Source of the DNA: DATAYF01 sp036272735
Lineage (GTDB): Bacteria; Chloroflexota; Ktedonobacteria; Ktedonobacterales; Ktedonobacteraceae
DNA length: 6,437 nt
Assembly: GCA_036272735.1 (NCBI GenBank)
Contig: DATAYF010000543.1
Location: 1-6,437 of the forward strand
Reading direction: 5' to 3'
The position numbers and the translations under genes were made by a program. Below the pieces are notes generated by a model, which worked only from the letters and a program-made list of their open reading frames with translations, had not been told where the DNA came from and did no database searches. Below are positions 1 through 6,214 of this stretch, in pieces; the stretch's first letter is position 1; every line of letters begins with the position of its first letter.

Positions 1-645
1 TTCAGCATAGTTAGTTCGCACAACCTCTAAAACGGGCGTTCCACGAACTAACTTTAACCAATCCTGTTCATGTGAAGTAGGCAAACGGCCTATAACATCC
101 TCGTGAACATGGCTCACAGCCTTACCATAAGCATTCTTTATTGCTAGTAGAACATCAAATTGTTCATCCTTTTGCATATGCTCAAGAATAGAACCGCCAG
201 CCAGGTCAACAGGGTAGAAATTTTCAGCAAGTAGATAATGAGACGTTGAAGTTCCCTGACGCCTACGGCGATGAACAACAGTAGAACCTACAGGCACACC
301 AAGGGCTTTAGCTACATCATCAGGTGCAGGAACTAAATCAGGACTCTCTATATTAGTTTCCACTGGATCTAATCCAAGCTCTTTTAAGTACAAATCAAAG
401 CGAGGCAAGATGCCAGGAATGCGGGTACGAGGTATATGAACAAAGACACCTTGACGACCTAGTGAAGAAAGTACCCCCTCAGCTTGCAAGCGTTGAACTA
501 CTTTATTCATAGTCTCTTGTGTTGTACCATACTGAGATGCAAACATGCGTAGTGAAGGTAATCTACCTCCTGTACCAAATTCGCCATCTAAGATGCGCTT
601 ACGCAATGCATCAGTTATATCATCAACCTTAATTTCGGGCGGCAT
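1..645 (-). CDS. GntR-family (HutC subfamily) transcriptional regulator with UTRA domain, C-terminus cut by window edge
   Basis: This is a DNA-binding repressor or activator that probably responds to a small ligand such as a sugar phosphate or amino acid derivative. It is read from 215 uninterrupted codons running off the left edge. Residues 8-70 form the winged helix typical of GntR proteins, with GGRLPSLRMFA (26-36), a TTQETMNKVVQRL recognition-helix region (41-53) and the wing GRQGVFVH (63-70). From about residue 85 the sequence fits a UTRA effector domain, including GVPVGSTVVHRRRRQ (116-130) and the AENFYP strand (140-145). HutC proteins are usually about 240 residues, so roughly 25 are missing. 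The ATG at 645 is preferred because the two upstream ATGs (659, 655) are out of frame and soon reach stops; a weak GGATGG lies 6 bases upstream. The gene is A+T-rich with many TTA/CTA codons. Family assignment is firm; the ligand and regulon are unknown. Confidence 0.93.
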   Translation of the reverse strand, partial: MPPEIKVDDITDALRKRILDGEFGTGGRLPSLRMFASQYGTTQETMNKVVQRLQAEGVLSSLGRQGVFVHIPRTRIPGILPRFDLYLKELGLDPVETNIESPDLVPAPDDVAKALGVPVGSTVVHRRRRQGTSTSHYLLAENFYPVDLAGGSILEHMQKDEQFDVLLAIKNAYGKAVSHVHEDVIGRLPTSHEQDWLKLVRGTPVLEVVRTNYAE

Positions 646-702
646 AGCAAACCATCCATTTTTGACCTAAAGCAGATCACTTTTATTAACATGTCTAGAT
701 CA

Positions 703-731
703 TGTATAAGATAAGCATAAGACAGGATAAA
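703..731 (-). promoter_or_regulatory. Candidate sigma70-type promoter of the GntR gene
   Basis: Read on the minus strand there is a -35-like TTTATC (731-726), a 17-base spacer and a -10-like TATACA (708-703). This would place the transcription start near 696, inside the first TCTAGA site, leaving a leader of about 50 bases before the ATG at 645. The -35 match is poor, so this is inferred mainly from the -10, the spacing and the position. Confidence 0.4.
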
Positions 732-756
732 CTAATCGTCAGTATTGACAATTAGT
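731..756. repeat. Imperfect 11-bp inverted repeat with 4-base spacer
   Basis: ACTAATCGTCA (731-741) and TGACAATTAGT (746-756) are reverse complements except for one mismatched pair (737/750), with GTAT between them. The right arm overlaps the second TCTAGA site and contains a perfect -35-like TTGACA (745-750, plus strand). No good -10 follows at 16-18 bases (TAGGGA at 768-773 is the nearest). It could be a second regulator-binding site or an extension of the GntR operator. Confidence 0.55.
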
Positions 757-826
757 CTAGATCAAAATAGGGAAATTTACCTAGTAAACTGGTCTAGATT
801 ATATGGCGCCTATAGTCGGCTCTAGA

Positions 827-969
827 AGGTTCTCTAACATTATTGGTAGCAGCTTTTGTATTAGTTTAACTATCAAGAAGCTCTTTAAAAAGCTAAAGGA
901 GTAAATCAGCCATAGAAGCCACTTCATGCTGTGTTAACGCTGCTCGTCGAAAAATTTTACCTTTAGATA
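827..969. other. AT-rich intergenic stretch with no supported gene
   Basis: Nothing here is supported as a gene. The stretch contains an imperfect 16-base palindrome at 879-894 (AGCTCTTTAAAAAGCT) and a Shine-Dalgarno-like AAAGGAG at 895-901. The nearest downstream ATG (926) is stopped after three codons. Confidence 0.5.
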
Positions 970-970
970 A

Positions 971-998
971 TTTTCACTTAATAATTGAGTACTATACT
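971..998 (+). promoter_or_regulatory. Candidate promoter of the small hydrophobic-protein gene
   Basis: TTTTCA (971-976), a 16-base spacer and TATACT (993-998, five of six matches to TATAAT) make a plausible sigma70-type promoter with a start near 1005. The -10 lies inside a small dyad, GAGTA (987-991) CTA TACTC (995-999), which could be a regulator site. The leader to the ATG at 1075 would be about 70 bases. Confidence 0.5.
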
Positions 999-1008
999 CT
1001 TTATTAGG

Positions 1009-1035
1009 CAAGCTAAACACTTTTGTTCTAGCTTG
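1009..1035 (+). promoter_or_regulatory. Leader stem-loop upstream of the small gene
   Basis: CAAGCTA (1009-1015) pairs perfectly with TAGCTTG (1029-1035). Inside it AACA (1016-1019) pairs with TGTT (1024-1027), leaving a CTTT loop and one bulged C (1028), so the stem has 11 pairs. A run of six T follows at 1046-1051, ten bases past the stem. That gap is long for a standard intrinsic terminator, but attenuation or mRNA stabilisation is possible. The structure is seen in the sequence; its role is inferred. Confidence 0.5.
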
Positions 1036-1060
1036 AGTGATGGCATTTTTTCTTATTCAT

Positions 1061-1066
1061 AAAGGA
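1061..1066 (+). promoter_or_regulatory. Ribosome binding site of the small gene
   Basis: AAAGGA lies 8 bases before the ATG at 1075. In an otherwise A+T-rich leader this well-placed Shine-Dalgarno sequence is the main reason to treat the short reading frame as a gene. Confidence 0.65.
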
Positions 1067-1074
1067 CATTTTCG

Positions 1075-1224
1075 ATGCTGTGGAATTTCATTGCAAAGAT
1101 TCTTATAGATGCGCTGGTAGGGATCATCGTTGAACTGGCTCTTAAAGTGCTCTTAGCACTTTGCGCTCGTTGGATTTCCGCTTTTGAGACTGCTCCCCAC
1201 GGAAGTCAGGTAGCCTTCGCATAG
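1075..1224 (+). CDS. Small hydrophobic protein, 49 residues, function unknown
   Basis: I do not recognise this protein. It begins MLWNFIAKILIDALVG and has one long hydrophobic or amphipathic helix at about residues 2-36, rich in I, L, V and A with K8, D12, E20 and K24 spaced along it. It continues through RWISAFE and ends in a polar tail, HGSQVAFA. There is no obvious signal-peptidase site or zinc motif. It has a well-placed AAAGGA ribosome binding site, a plausible promoter at 971-998, a structured leader and a hairpin 18 bases after the stop, so it looks like a self-contained unit. It is divergent from the GntR gene and convergent with the ATPase gene. Small single-helix proteins include membrane stress peptides, type I toxin-like peptides and bacteriocin-like peptides; nothing here chooses between them. 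The reading frame could still be fortuitous. Confidence 0.6.
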   Translation: MLWNFIAKILIDALVGIIVELALKVLLALCARWISAFETAPHGSQVAFA

Positions 1225-1242
1225 GGCGAATGAGCACCCGTA

Positions 1243-1268
1243 ACGACCTTGTAGAACAGCAAGGTCGT
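1243..1268. terminator. Perfect 9-bp hairpin between convergent genes, possible bidirectional terminator
   Basis: ACGACCTTG (1243-1251) and CAAGGTCGT (1260-1268) are exact reverse complements with an 8-base loop. It lies 18 bases after the small gene's stop and 53 bases beyond the ATPase stop on the other strand, where a shared terminator would be expected. Neither side has a T run, so it may stabilise 3' ends or act together with Rho. Confidence 0.55.
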
Positions 1269-1321
1269 GCTTCCTAACCCGAGATGAGTCTGCCAGTACG
1301 TTTCCCATGTCGAAATACAAC

Positions 1322-4300
1322 CTACGAAGCTAACTCTACCTTGACTGCTGGTGCGATCGGCTTCGAAACAGACACAGAATGGACGACCGGGAGCAAGGCC
1401 AGCACGCGACTCAAAATAACGGCGAGCAGTGCGCTACCGCCAATCAGCGCCCAGCCAAGGGGTCCTGGCACGACAAGATCGAGGAACATGCGCAACGATG
1501 GCACAGTGAGCGTCGCGACAAGCACAGCGGCAGAGCCAACCACAGCACCAAGAACGGTGCGCGTCAGATGTTCTTCAGTTCGACCAGCATCGAGCGTCTG
1601 AGCAAGTTGCGTGACAACGATACTGGCGAATGCTACCGTGCGCGCGGCCGCCAGGCCCGCACTCAACATTACAACGTACGAGACCAGCGCAGGTACAGCG
1701 CTGGCGATGGCACGACACAGGACATCATTACGTAACGGTCTATCAAGAGCAACTGCCCCCTCACGCTCAAGCCCGGCAAGATTGCGATTCTCAGGCTCTT
1801 GTAGCGCTACGGCTGTAGCAGGCAAGATATCGGTGATAATATTCATCGCAAGAATCTGGCGTACGGTCAGTGGAAAGTTAAGCCCGAGCAGACTAGCGCC
1901 AACCACCAGGACCAATTCACCTACATTGCCACCTAACAGCAAGCCAAGAGCGCGTCGAATATTGCGCCAGAAGCTGCGTCCCTCGACAAACGTTTCTACC
2001 AGCGAAAAGAAATCATCCTCGGCAAGCACCACATTGGCAGTTTGACGCGCCACCTCTGTTGCACCACGACCCATCGAGACCCCAACGTCGGCCAGCCGTA
2101 GCGCGGGCGCATCATTGACACCATCGCCAGTCATAGCAACGGCATGCCCCTGGCGCTGCAAGCACTCAATAATACGCAGCTTGTCCAGAGGCGTGGCGCG
2201 GGCGATGACCGCTACGTGCTCCAGGCGCTCGCTGAGTTCATCGTCCTGAAGCTCAGCCATAGTGGCGGCGTTAAGCACTTCACTATCTTTTTCGAGCAGA
2301 TCAGCCTCACGAGCGATGGTACGAGCGGTAATCGGGTGATCGCCTGTGATCATGATCACGCGCACACCTGCCTCACGACAGCGACGTACTGCCGCTCGTA
2401 CGTTTGGTCGTAACGGGTCACTAATACCGACAAAACCCAGGGCAGTGAGATCCTGCGGATCATCAAGGGGAGCAGCAGACGATCCCTGCGCAATCATGAG
2501 CACACGCAGACCACGCTCTGCAAGCCACCTGGAACGCGCAAGCACTTCATGTTGACCAGCTTCATCCAAAGGCTGTTTCTCGCCACGTCGCCAGATCCAA
2601 TTGCAACGGGGGATAAGCGCTTCCGGTGCTCCTTTGATGCAAAGGCGCTCTTGTGCAAGGGTAACATAGAAAGAGCGCACGGGATCAAAAGCCAGCTCAG
2701 CCTCATGCTTCACGCGCAATTGTTCGCCCAAACCAGCCTCTTGCGCGCAGCGAATCACCGACACGTCGGTTGGATGCGATGCGGCATCGGGAGCATCGGG
2801 ATGTGGGCTAGCCAGGGCCGCCGTGAGCAGCACATGACGTATGTCATCTGATAGCTCTCCCGGTATCTTTGCTTCTTGCTCGCTATCGGCCACCAGGCTC
2901 AGCGCGAGATGCCCTTGCGTCAGCGTTCCAGTTTTGTCAGCACAGGCGACATCGACTCTACCGAGCGCCTCGACAGCAGAAATGCGGCGCACGAGGGCAC
3001 TGCGACCAGCCAGGCGACGAGCCACACCTGCTTCGCCAACGCTAGCAAGCAGCGGCAGACCTTCAGGAATGGCTGCAAGCATCATGGTCACGCCAGTTGC
3101 AAGCAGGGCTGCCAGCGGTCGCCGCTGCAACAACCCCGAAACTACGACGATTCCGCCTCCGACCAGAGAAAGCGGCAAAATAGTGCCCAGCATACGATTC
3201 AAGCGCACACCAAGCGGGCTCTGCTCTGTTTCTTCGACAGACAAAGCTGCAGCAGTCGCCCCCATGCGCGTCTGGCGACCGACTGCGACCACGATGGCGC
3301 TCCCGTTGCCAGTAGTCACGTCACTCCCCTCCAAAACAACGCGGCTCGCGTCGGTGCCTCCATCCGGTGCTTTGGAAACCGGCAATGACTCTCCCGTCAA
3401 AGCCGCCTCGTCCACTTCCAAACCACGAGCACTGACAACGCGTGCATCAGCGGCAACACGATCTCCTGGAGCTAGCAACAACATGTCACCCGGAACTACT
3501 GCTTGACCAGGCACCGTCACCACGTGACCATCGCGAAGAATACGCGCAGTAGACGTTCCCATGCGCTCCAGCGCTTCAGCCACGCGATTAGCCTTGTGCT
3601 CTTGCCAAACGCCGATAGCAACGTTAGCCAGGACGGTTGCCCCAATGATGACAAAATCTCCAGGTGCCCCCAGGAAGAGCGAGAGGCCAGCACCTGCCGC
3701 GTATACACCGATCAGTGGTGAGCGTACTTGCTCAAGGAGTGCCATCAACAATTGATAACGATGGGCTTGTGGTATCTCCTGATGACGGGCCGCAGCCTGG
3801 GTAGCGGTGAGACCTTGTTCTGAAGTATGCAAGGTCTGCAATACTTCTTCCACACTACGTTGCCCCCAACGCTCTGGACGCGGATCGACAAGGTAAGAGA
3901 TGCTAGATTGGGGCCGTCCTCCGCCCCGCAATCGTAGCCAGCTAGCGGCAGTGGCACCCAGGGCCGCGATGGAGACGACTCGCGATGCGCGCTCCAAACC
4001 CGATACGCCACGAAAGCCCAATACGGCACCGACAATATTGGACAACGTCGATAGCCCGATGGCATCCCGTGTGGCCTCATCACACCGAGCACCTGCTTCA
4101 ATAATCGCAGCGACTGCCTTCAAATCGGGAGCTAGCAGGTCTGCTCGTGCGGGGAGACGACTACGATCATCCGTGAAACCGATGGCAAGGTCACACGCCT
4201 CAAAGGCCGCAGCCGCTCCCGCGTGATCCGCGACAAACGCGATACGCGCCCCCGCTTGCTGCTTTGCTCGAATGGCCTCCACCGCATCATCACTATTGAG

Positions 4301-6175
4301 CAGCGGTACTTGTGCACGTACAGCTAGCGCTTGCACCGCAATCTGGTCGTTGCTTACGAGCAGGGCAAGTTCCACTTTGTGACGTTTGCACGTCTCCACC
4401 AGATCAGCCACACCTGCTGCCAACCCTGGCCTGAGCGCAAAGATTCCCAGCGTTTGCTTCCTCTGGTTACTTCGTTCACATCGGAGCACCAGTATAAAGT
4501 TACCACGTTGTCGTAGCACAGCGGCCTCTGGTATGGCGCTCCAATCTTCAATCGGGCCAAGAGTATAGTGCATCCCCTCAAAAGAGACGGTCGCGGTTGT
4601 ACCATCGAAGTTGCCACCATCCTCTGGTGCGTTTCCGGCGCTTCCAAAGACGTGGCCCCAGGGCGAACCTGCCGCCCCAGACACTTCCGCTGCCCGCACA
4701 AGTAGTTCACCGGTGTCACAGTCCTCATCTAAGGGAACAGTACTGGCAAGTTCAAGCCTATCGCTAAGCAGGCGAGCCCCATCCAGAAAGACAAAGTTAG
4801 GCCGATGAATAGTACGATCCGTACGTGTCCCAACGACAGTGACCCCGGCTCGTATTACGCGCGCTGTAGCACCGTGTTCCGCGTCATCCAGGCCAATGAT
4901 AGCCGCGCGAGGATTGACCAGCAGAAGTGCAGCGAGCGTCCTGGTAAACGAACGCGTAAGCAGAGCAGTGACCGCCGCGTACACGAGCGAAAACAAACCC
5001 ACTGCTTGCAGGTAACGATCAAAGAGCGACGGAGCCAGAGGCGATGGACGAGGTGCGGGCGTAAAGGACTGAAATGATGATCCATGTTGTAGCTGTAGCA
5101 CAAACGGGCCACCATACAGTCGTGCACCTGGAGGAATAGAGCCGCCGGGCGTCACTGGCTGAGGCAGACCATCACGCCCAATCGCCGTGCCGGTCCCTTC
5201 CAGTACGTTGGCGGCGAGAGGCACGCGCTCGCCCGCTGCTAGACGAATGATTGCGTCTGGTTGTGCAGAGGGAGCGTTGGCAATACGCTCTTCGTGACGA
5301 CGCCAGGCAGTTCGACGGGCATACGACGTGGTCGCCAGCCGTAGGGAATGCGCTTCACTCGCCCCTAGACTGAACGAGCTGCCAGAGACTGTTTGCGTAA
5401 CGATACCAGGTATATTGAACAGCAGATCAGCCTTCGTGCGCCCAAGCAGCTTATGTAGTCCGTTACGTAGCGGGGAGATGCTTTGCAAAATGCCGATTAT
5501 GCTGGCAATCTGGACTGCGACGGATGCGCCAGGCAATGGTTCTGAAATATTGAGCAGACGACGGGTCGCGAGAAATCCGAGACCGAGGGCAGAACCAACG
5601 GCGCGGATCGAGCTTTGTATCAATGGTCCAGGATCGAGTGGGTCGGCTGGGCGTTCCTCATCTGGAAGTTCCGGCAGTTCCATGCCAACTACGTCTGCAA
5701 GCAGGTCGCCTAATTCCGTCTCTCGTTCGGTAAATTCCACAAGCAGCCGTCCAGTAAGCACGTTCGCCTTTACATGAACACCTGGACGACGCTCAAGGTA
5801 TTTGATGAGACGTCGCGCCAGGTGCGGATCGCGATCTAAGCCACGCACAGCGATGCGTGCCCGCACAGTCTGTCCCTGGCGCTCATGGACCACAGGTGGA
5901 GGAGTCGTTTCATTATCATCGGGAGCAGTGAGATTACCCACTTCAAGCGTTTGTACCGTCATGAGTATATTCTGCTTATTGGTTACTGTTGGGTCAAATT
6001 GCACGAGGATGTTACCAGTCAAGGCGTTAGCCTGCACGCTACGCACCCCTGGCGCTTGACGGAGCTGCACTTCTATATGACGTTTCCCTTGCCCCGCCCA
6101 TTGTGGTACATGCACTCGTATTCGGCCTGGAACCGTGTGCAGCACGTGTGGCTCTTCAGCAACTGCTACGCTCAT
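1322..6175 (-). CDS. Giant fused P-type ATPase: two HMA-like domains, degenerate P1B-like half, active P2A-type (Ca2+/Mn2+-like) pump half
   Basis: This integral membrane pump would use ATP to move a cation, most likely Ca2+ or Mn2+, across the cytoplasmic membrane. It has 1617 residues, about twice the usual P-type ATPase and close to mycobacterial CtpH/CtpI in size. Order: HMA-like domains (about 9-63, 101-150), P1B-like pseudo-ATPase (about 180-750), P2A-type pump (about 770-1617). The C-terminal half carries TGES (927-930), PEGLP (1037-1041), DKTGTLT with phospho-acceptor D1080, KGAPE (1181-1185), DPLRP (1253-1257), TGD (1277-1279) and TGDGVNDAP (1349-1357). Hydrophobic segments fit ten helices there: about 806-836, 840-858, 993-1014, 1020-1045, 1403-1432, 1438-1458, 1485-1506, 1512-1529, 1539-1557 and 1571-1596. 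The ATG at 6175 is chosen because GAGAGGA lies 6 bases upstream; the in-frame GTG at 6190 overlaps that site's upstream edge. The gene appears to be transcribed alone. The substrate is inferred from ligands only. Confidence 0.96.
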   Translation of the reverse strand: MSVAVAEEPHVLHTVPGRIRVHVPQWAGQGKRHIEVQLRQAPGVRSVQANALTGNILVQFDPTVTNKQNILMTVQTLEVGNLTAPDDNETTPPPVVHERQGQTVRARIAVRGLDRDPHLARRLIKYLERRPGVHVKANVLTGRLLVEFTERETELGDLLADVVGMELPELPDEERPADPLDPGPLIQSSIRAVGSALGLGFLATRRLLNISEPLPGASVAVQIASIIGILQSISPLRNGLHKLLGRTKADLLFNIPGIVTQTVSGSSFSLGASEAHSLRLATTSYARRTAWRRHEERIANAPSAQPDAIIRLAAGERVPLAANVLEGTGTAIGRDGLPQPVTPGGSIPPGARLYGGPFVLQLQHGSSFQSFTPAPRPSPLAPSLFDRYLQAVGLFSLVYAAVTALLTRSFTRTLAALLLVNPRAAIIGLDDAEHGATARVIRAGVTVVGTRTDRTIHRPNFVFLDGARLLSDRLELASTVPLDEDCDTGELLVRAAEVSGAAGSPWGHVFGSAGNAPEDGGNFDGTTATVSFEGMHYTLGPIEDWSAIPEAAVLRQRGNFILVLRCERSNQRKQTLGIFALRPGLAAGVADLVETCKRHKVELALLVSNDQIAVQALAVRAQVPLLNSDDAVEAIRAKQQAGARIAFVADHAGAAAAFEACDLAIGFTDDRSRLPARADLLAPDLKAVAAIIEAGARCDEATRDAIGLSTLSNIVGAVLGFRGVSGLERASRVVSIAALGATAASWLRLRGGGRPQSSISYLVDPRPERWGQRSVEEVLQTLHTSEQGLTATQAAARHQEIPQAHRYQLLMALLEQVRSPLIGVYAAGAGLSLFLGAPGDFVIIGATVLANVAIGVWQEHKANRVAEALERMGTSTARILRDGHVVTVPGQAVVPGDMLLLAPGDRVAADARVVSARGLEVDEAALTGESLPVSKAPDGGTDASRVVLEGSDVTTGNGSAIVVAVGRQTRMGATAAALSVEETEQSPLGVRLNRMLGTILPLSLVGGGIVVVSGLLQRRPLAALLATGVTMMLAAIPEGLPLLASVGEAGVARRLAGRSALVRRISAVEALGRVDVACADKTGTLTQGHLALSLVADSEQEAKIPGELSDDIRHVLLTAALASPHPDAPDAASHPTDVSVIRCAQEAGLGEQLRVKHEAELAFDPVRSFYVTLAQERLCIKGAPEALIPRCNWIWRRGEKQPLDEAGQHEVLARSRWLAERGLRVLMIAQGSSAAPLDDPQDLTALGFVGISDPLRPNVRAAVRRCREAGVRVIMITGDHPITARTIAREADLLEKDSEVLNAATMAELQDDELSERLEHVAVIARATPLDKLRIIECLQRQGHAVAMTGDGVNDAPALRLADVGVSMGRGATEVARQTANVVLAEDDFFSLVETFVEGRSFWRNIRRALGLLLGGNVGELVLVVGASLLGLNFPLTVRQILAMNIITDILPATAVALQEPENRNLAGLEREGAVALDRPLRNDVLCRAIASAVPALVSYVVMLSAGLAAARTVAFASIVVTQLAQTLDAGRTEEHLTRTVLGAVVGSAAVLVATLTVPSLRMFLDLVVPGPLGWALIGGSALLAVILSRVLALLPVVHSVSVSKPIAPAVKVELAS
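1325..3868 (-). other. Active P2A-type ATPase half with Ca2+-type ligand residues
   Basis: Residues 770-1617 hold the complete catalytic cycle motifs listed for the gene. Aligned by eye with SERCA, transmembrane ligands are kept: E1038 in PEGLP (SERCA E309), N1417 and E1420 in GGNVGE (N768, E771), and N1445, T1448, D1449 in MNIITD (N796, T799, D800). Only E908 in helix M8 differs; VTQLAQTLD puts Q1523 there, as in plasma-membrane-type Ca2+ pumps. The nucleotide-binding domain (about 1090-1250) is compact. Confidence 0.85.
3926..5638 (-). other. Degenerate P1B-type ATPase half (pseudo-ATPase region)
   Basis: Residues 180-750 follow P1B order: hydrophobic segments at 187-208 and 216-236, an actuator-like region, segments at 386-406 and 410-429, P/N-like region, then segments at 708-722 and 733-749. 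Each signature is altered. GERVPLAANVLEG (315-327) matches the actuator strand, but TGES becomes GRDG (333-336). The CPC metal site is NPR (421-423). The phosphorylation loop is FVFLDGARLL (461-470) instead of VVFDKTGTLT. TGD becomes VSN (607-609). ADHAGAAAAFEACDLAIGF (649-667) aligns without gaps to the hinge GDGVNDAPALRLADVGVSM of the active half, with N and D replaced by G653 and A654. Phosphorylation should be impossible here. A regulatory or structural role is inferred. Confidence 0.72.
5726..5875 (-). other. Second HMA-like domain of the ATPase, without CxxC
   Basis: Residues 101-150 repeat the pattern of the first domain: VRARIAVRGLDRD, a helix LARRLIKYLERR (119-130), then PGVHVKANVLTGRLLVEF (131-148). 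The VKANVLTGRLLVEF stretch parallels VQANALTGNILVQF in the first copy, suggesting an internal duplication. The loop again has no cysteine. Confidence 0.72.
5987..6151 (-). other. First HMA-like domain of the ATPase, without CxxC
   Basis: Residues 9-63 read as a beta-alpha-beta-beta ferredoxin-like fold: strand GRIRVHVP (17-24), a helix around 32-41, APGVRSVQANALTGNILVQF (41-60). The PGVxSVxANxLTGxxLVxF pattern is characteristic of HMA-like domains. The metal-binding GMxCxxC loop is replaced by HTVPGRIR, so no Cys pair can hold a soft metal ion. Confidence 0.75.
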
Positions 6176-6181
6176 ATCAAT

Positions 6182-6188
6182 TCCTCTC
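6182..6188 (-). promoter_or_regulatory. Ribosome binding site that fixes the ATPase start
   Basis: On the minus strand GAGAGGA (6188-6182) is followed by 6 bases (ATTGAT) and the ATG at 6175. A start at the GTG at 6190 would put this site within the coding region and leave that GTG without its own Shine-Dalgarno sequence. Confidence 0.8.
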
Positions 6189-6197
6189 ACCTATTCT

Positions 6198-6212
6198 CTT
6201 TATAGTATAAAG
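6198..6212 (-). promoter_or_regulatory. ATPase promoter -10 region inside a perfect 15-base palindrome
   Basis: CTTTATA (6198-6204), G, TATAAAG (6206-6212) is a perfect palindrome. On the minus strand it contains TATACT (6209-6204), which would start transcription near 6197 and give a leader of about 22 bases. No good -35 stands 17 bases upstream; that position falls in the next dyad. The palindrome also offers TATAGT on the plus strand, so bidirectional use cannot be excluded. Confidence 0.5.
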
Positions 6213-6214
6213 TG

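Larger units (their letters stand above)
693..826. promoter_or_regulatory. Array of four TCTAGA palindromes, probable GntR/HutC operators
   Basis: TCTAGA occurs at 694-699, 756-761, 793-798 and 821-826. The first two share the 10-mer GTCTAGATCA and the third reads GTCTAGATTA; the fourth keeps only the hexamer. The third site sits in ACTGGTCTAGA, which equals the left 11 bases of the dre operator recalled for DasR/NagR-type HutC regulators (ACTGGTCTAGACCACT). The first site is also flanked by ACATG (689-693) and CATGT (701-705), an inverted repeat. It overlaps the inferred start of gntR transcription. The array lies directly upstream of a HutC-type gene, so autoregulation is the simplest reading. 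Binding is inferred, not shown. Confidence 0.6.

Noticed and set aside
689..826. CRISPR-like array, because of repeated TCTAGA motifs.
   Set aside because: Repeats are only 6-10 bases, irregularly spaced, and without spacers of constant length; operator sites explain them better.
803..904. Reading frame of 33 codons on the plus strand (MAPIVGSRRFSN...KKLFKKLKE).
   Set aside because: It lacks a convincing Shine-Dalgarno sequence, overlaps the fourth TCTAGA site, and has a biased Lys-rich end that reflects A+T-rich DNA.
2841..3506. Long plus-strand frame of 221 codons, and other long plus-strand frames opposite the ATPase gene.
   Set aside because: They are antisense shadows of the G+C-rich ATPase gene, with low-complexity Ser/Arg/Thr-rich translations and no domain resemblance.
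6176..6190. GTG at 6190 as the ATPase start, adding five residues.
   Set aside because: The GAGAGGA ribosome binding site would be inside the coding region; it is ideally spaced for the ATG at 6175.
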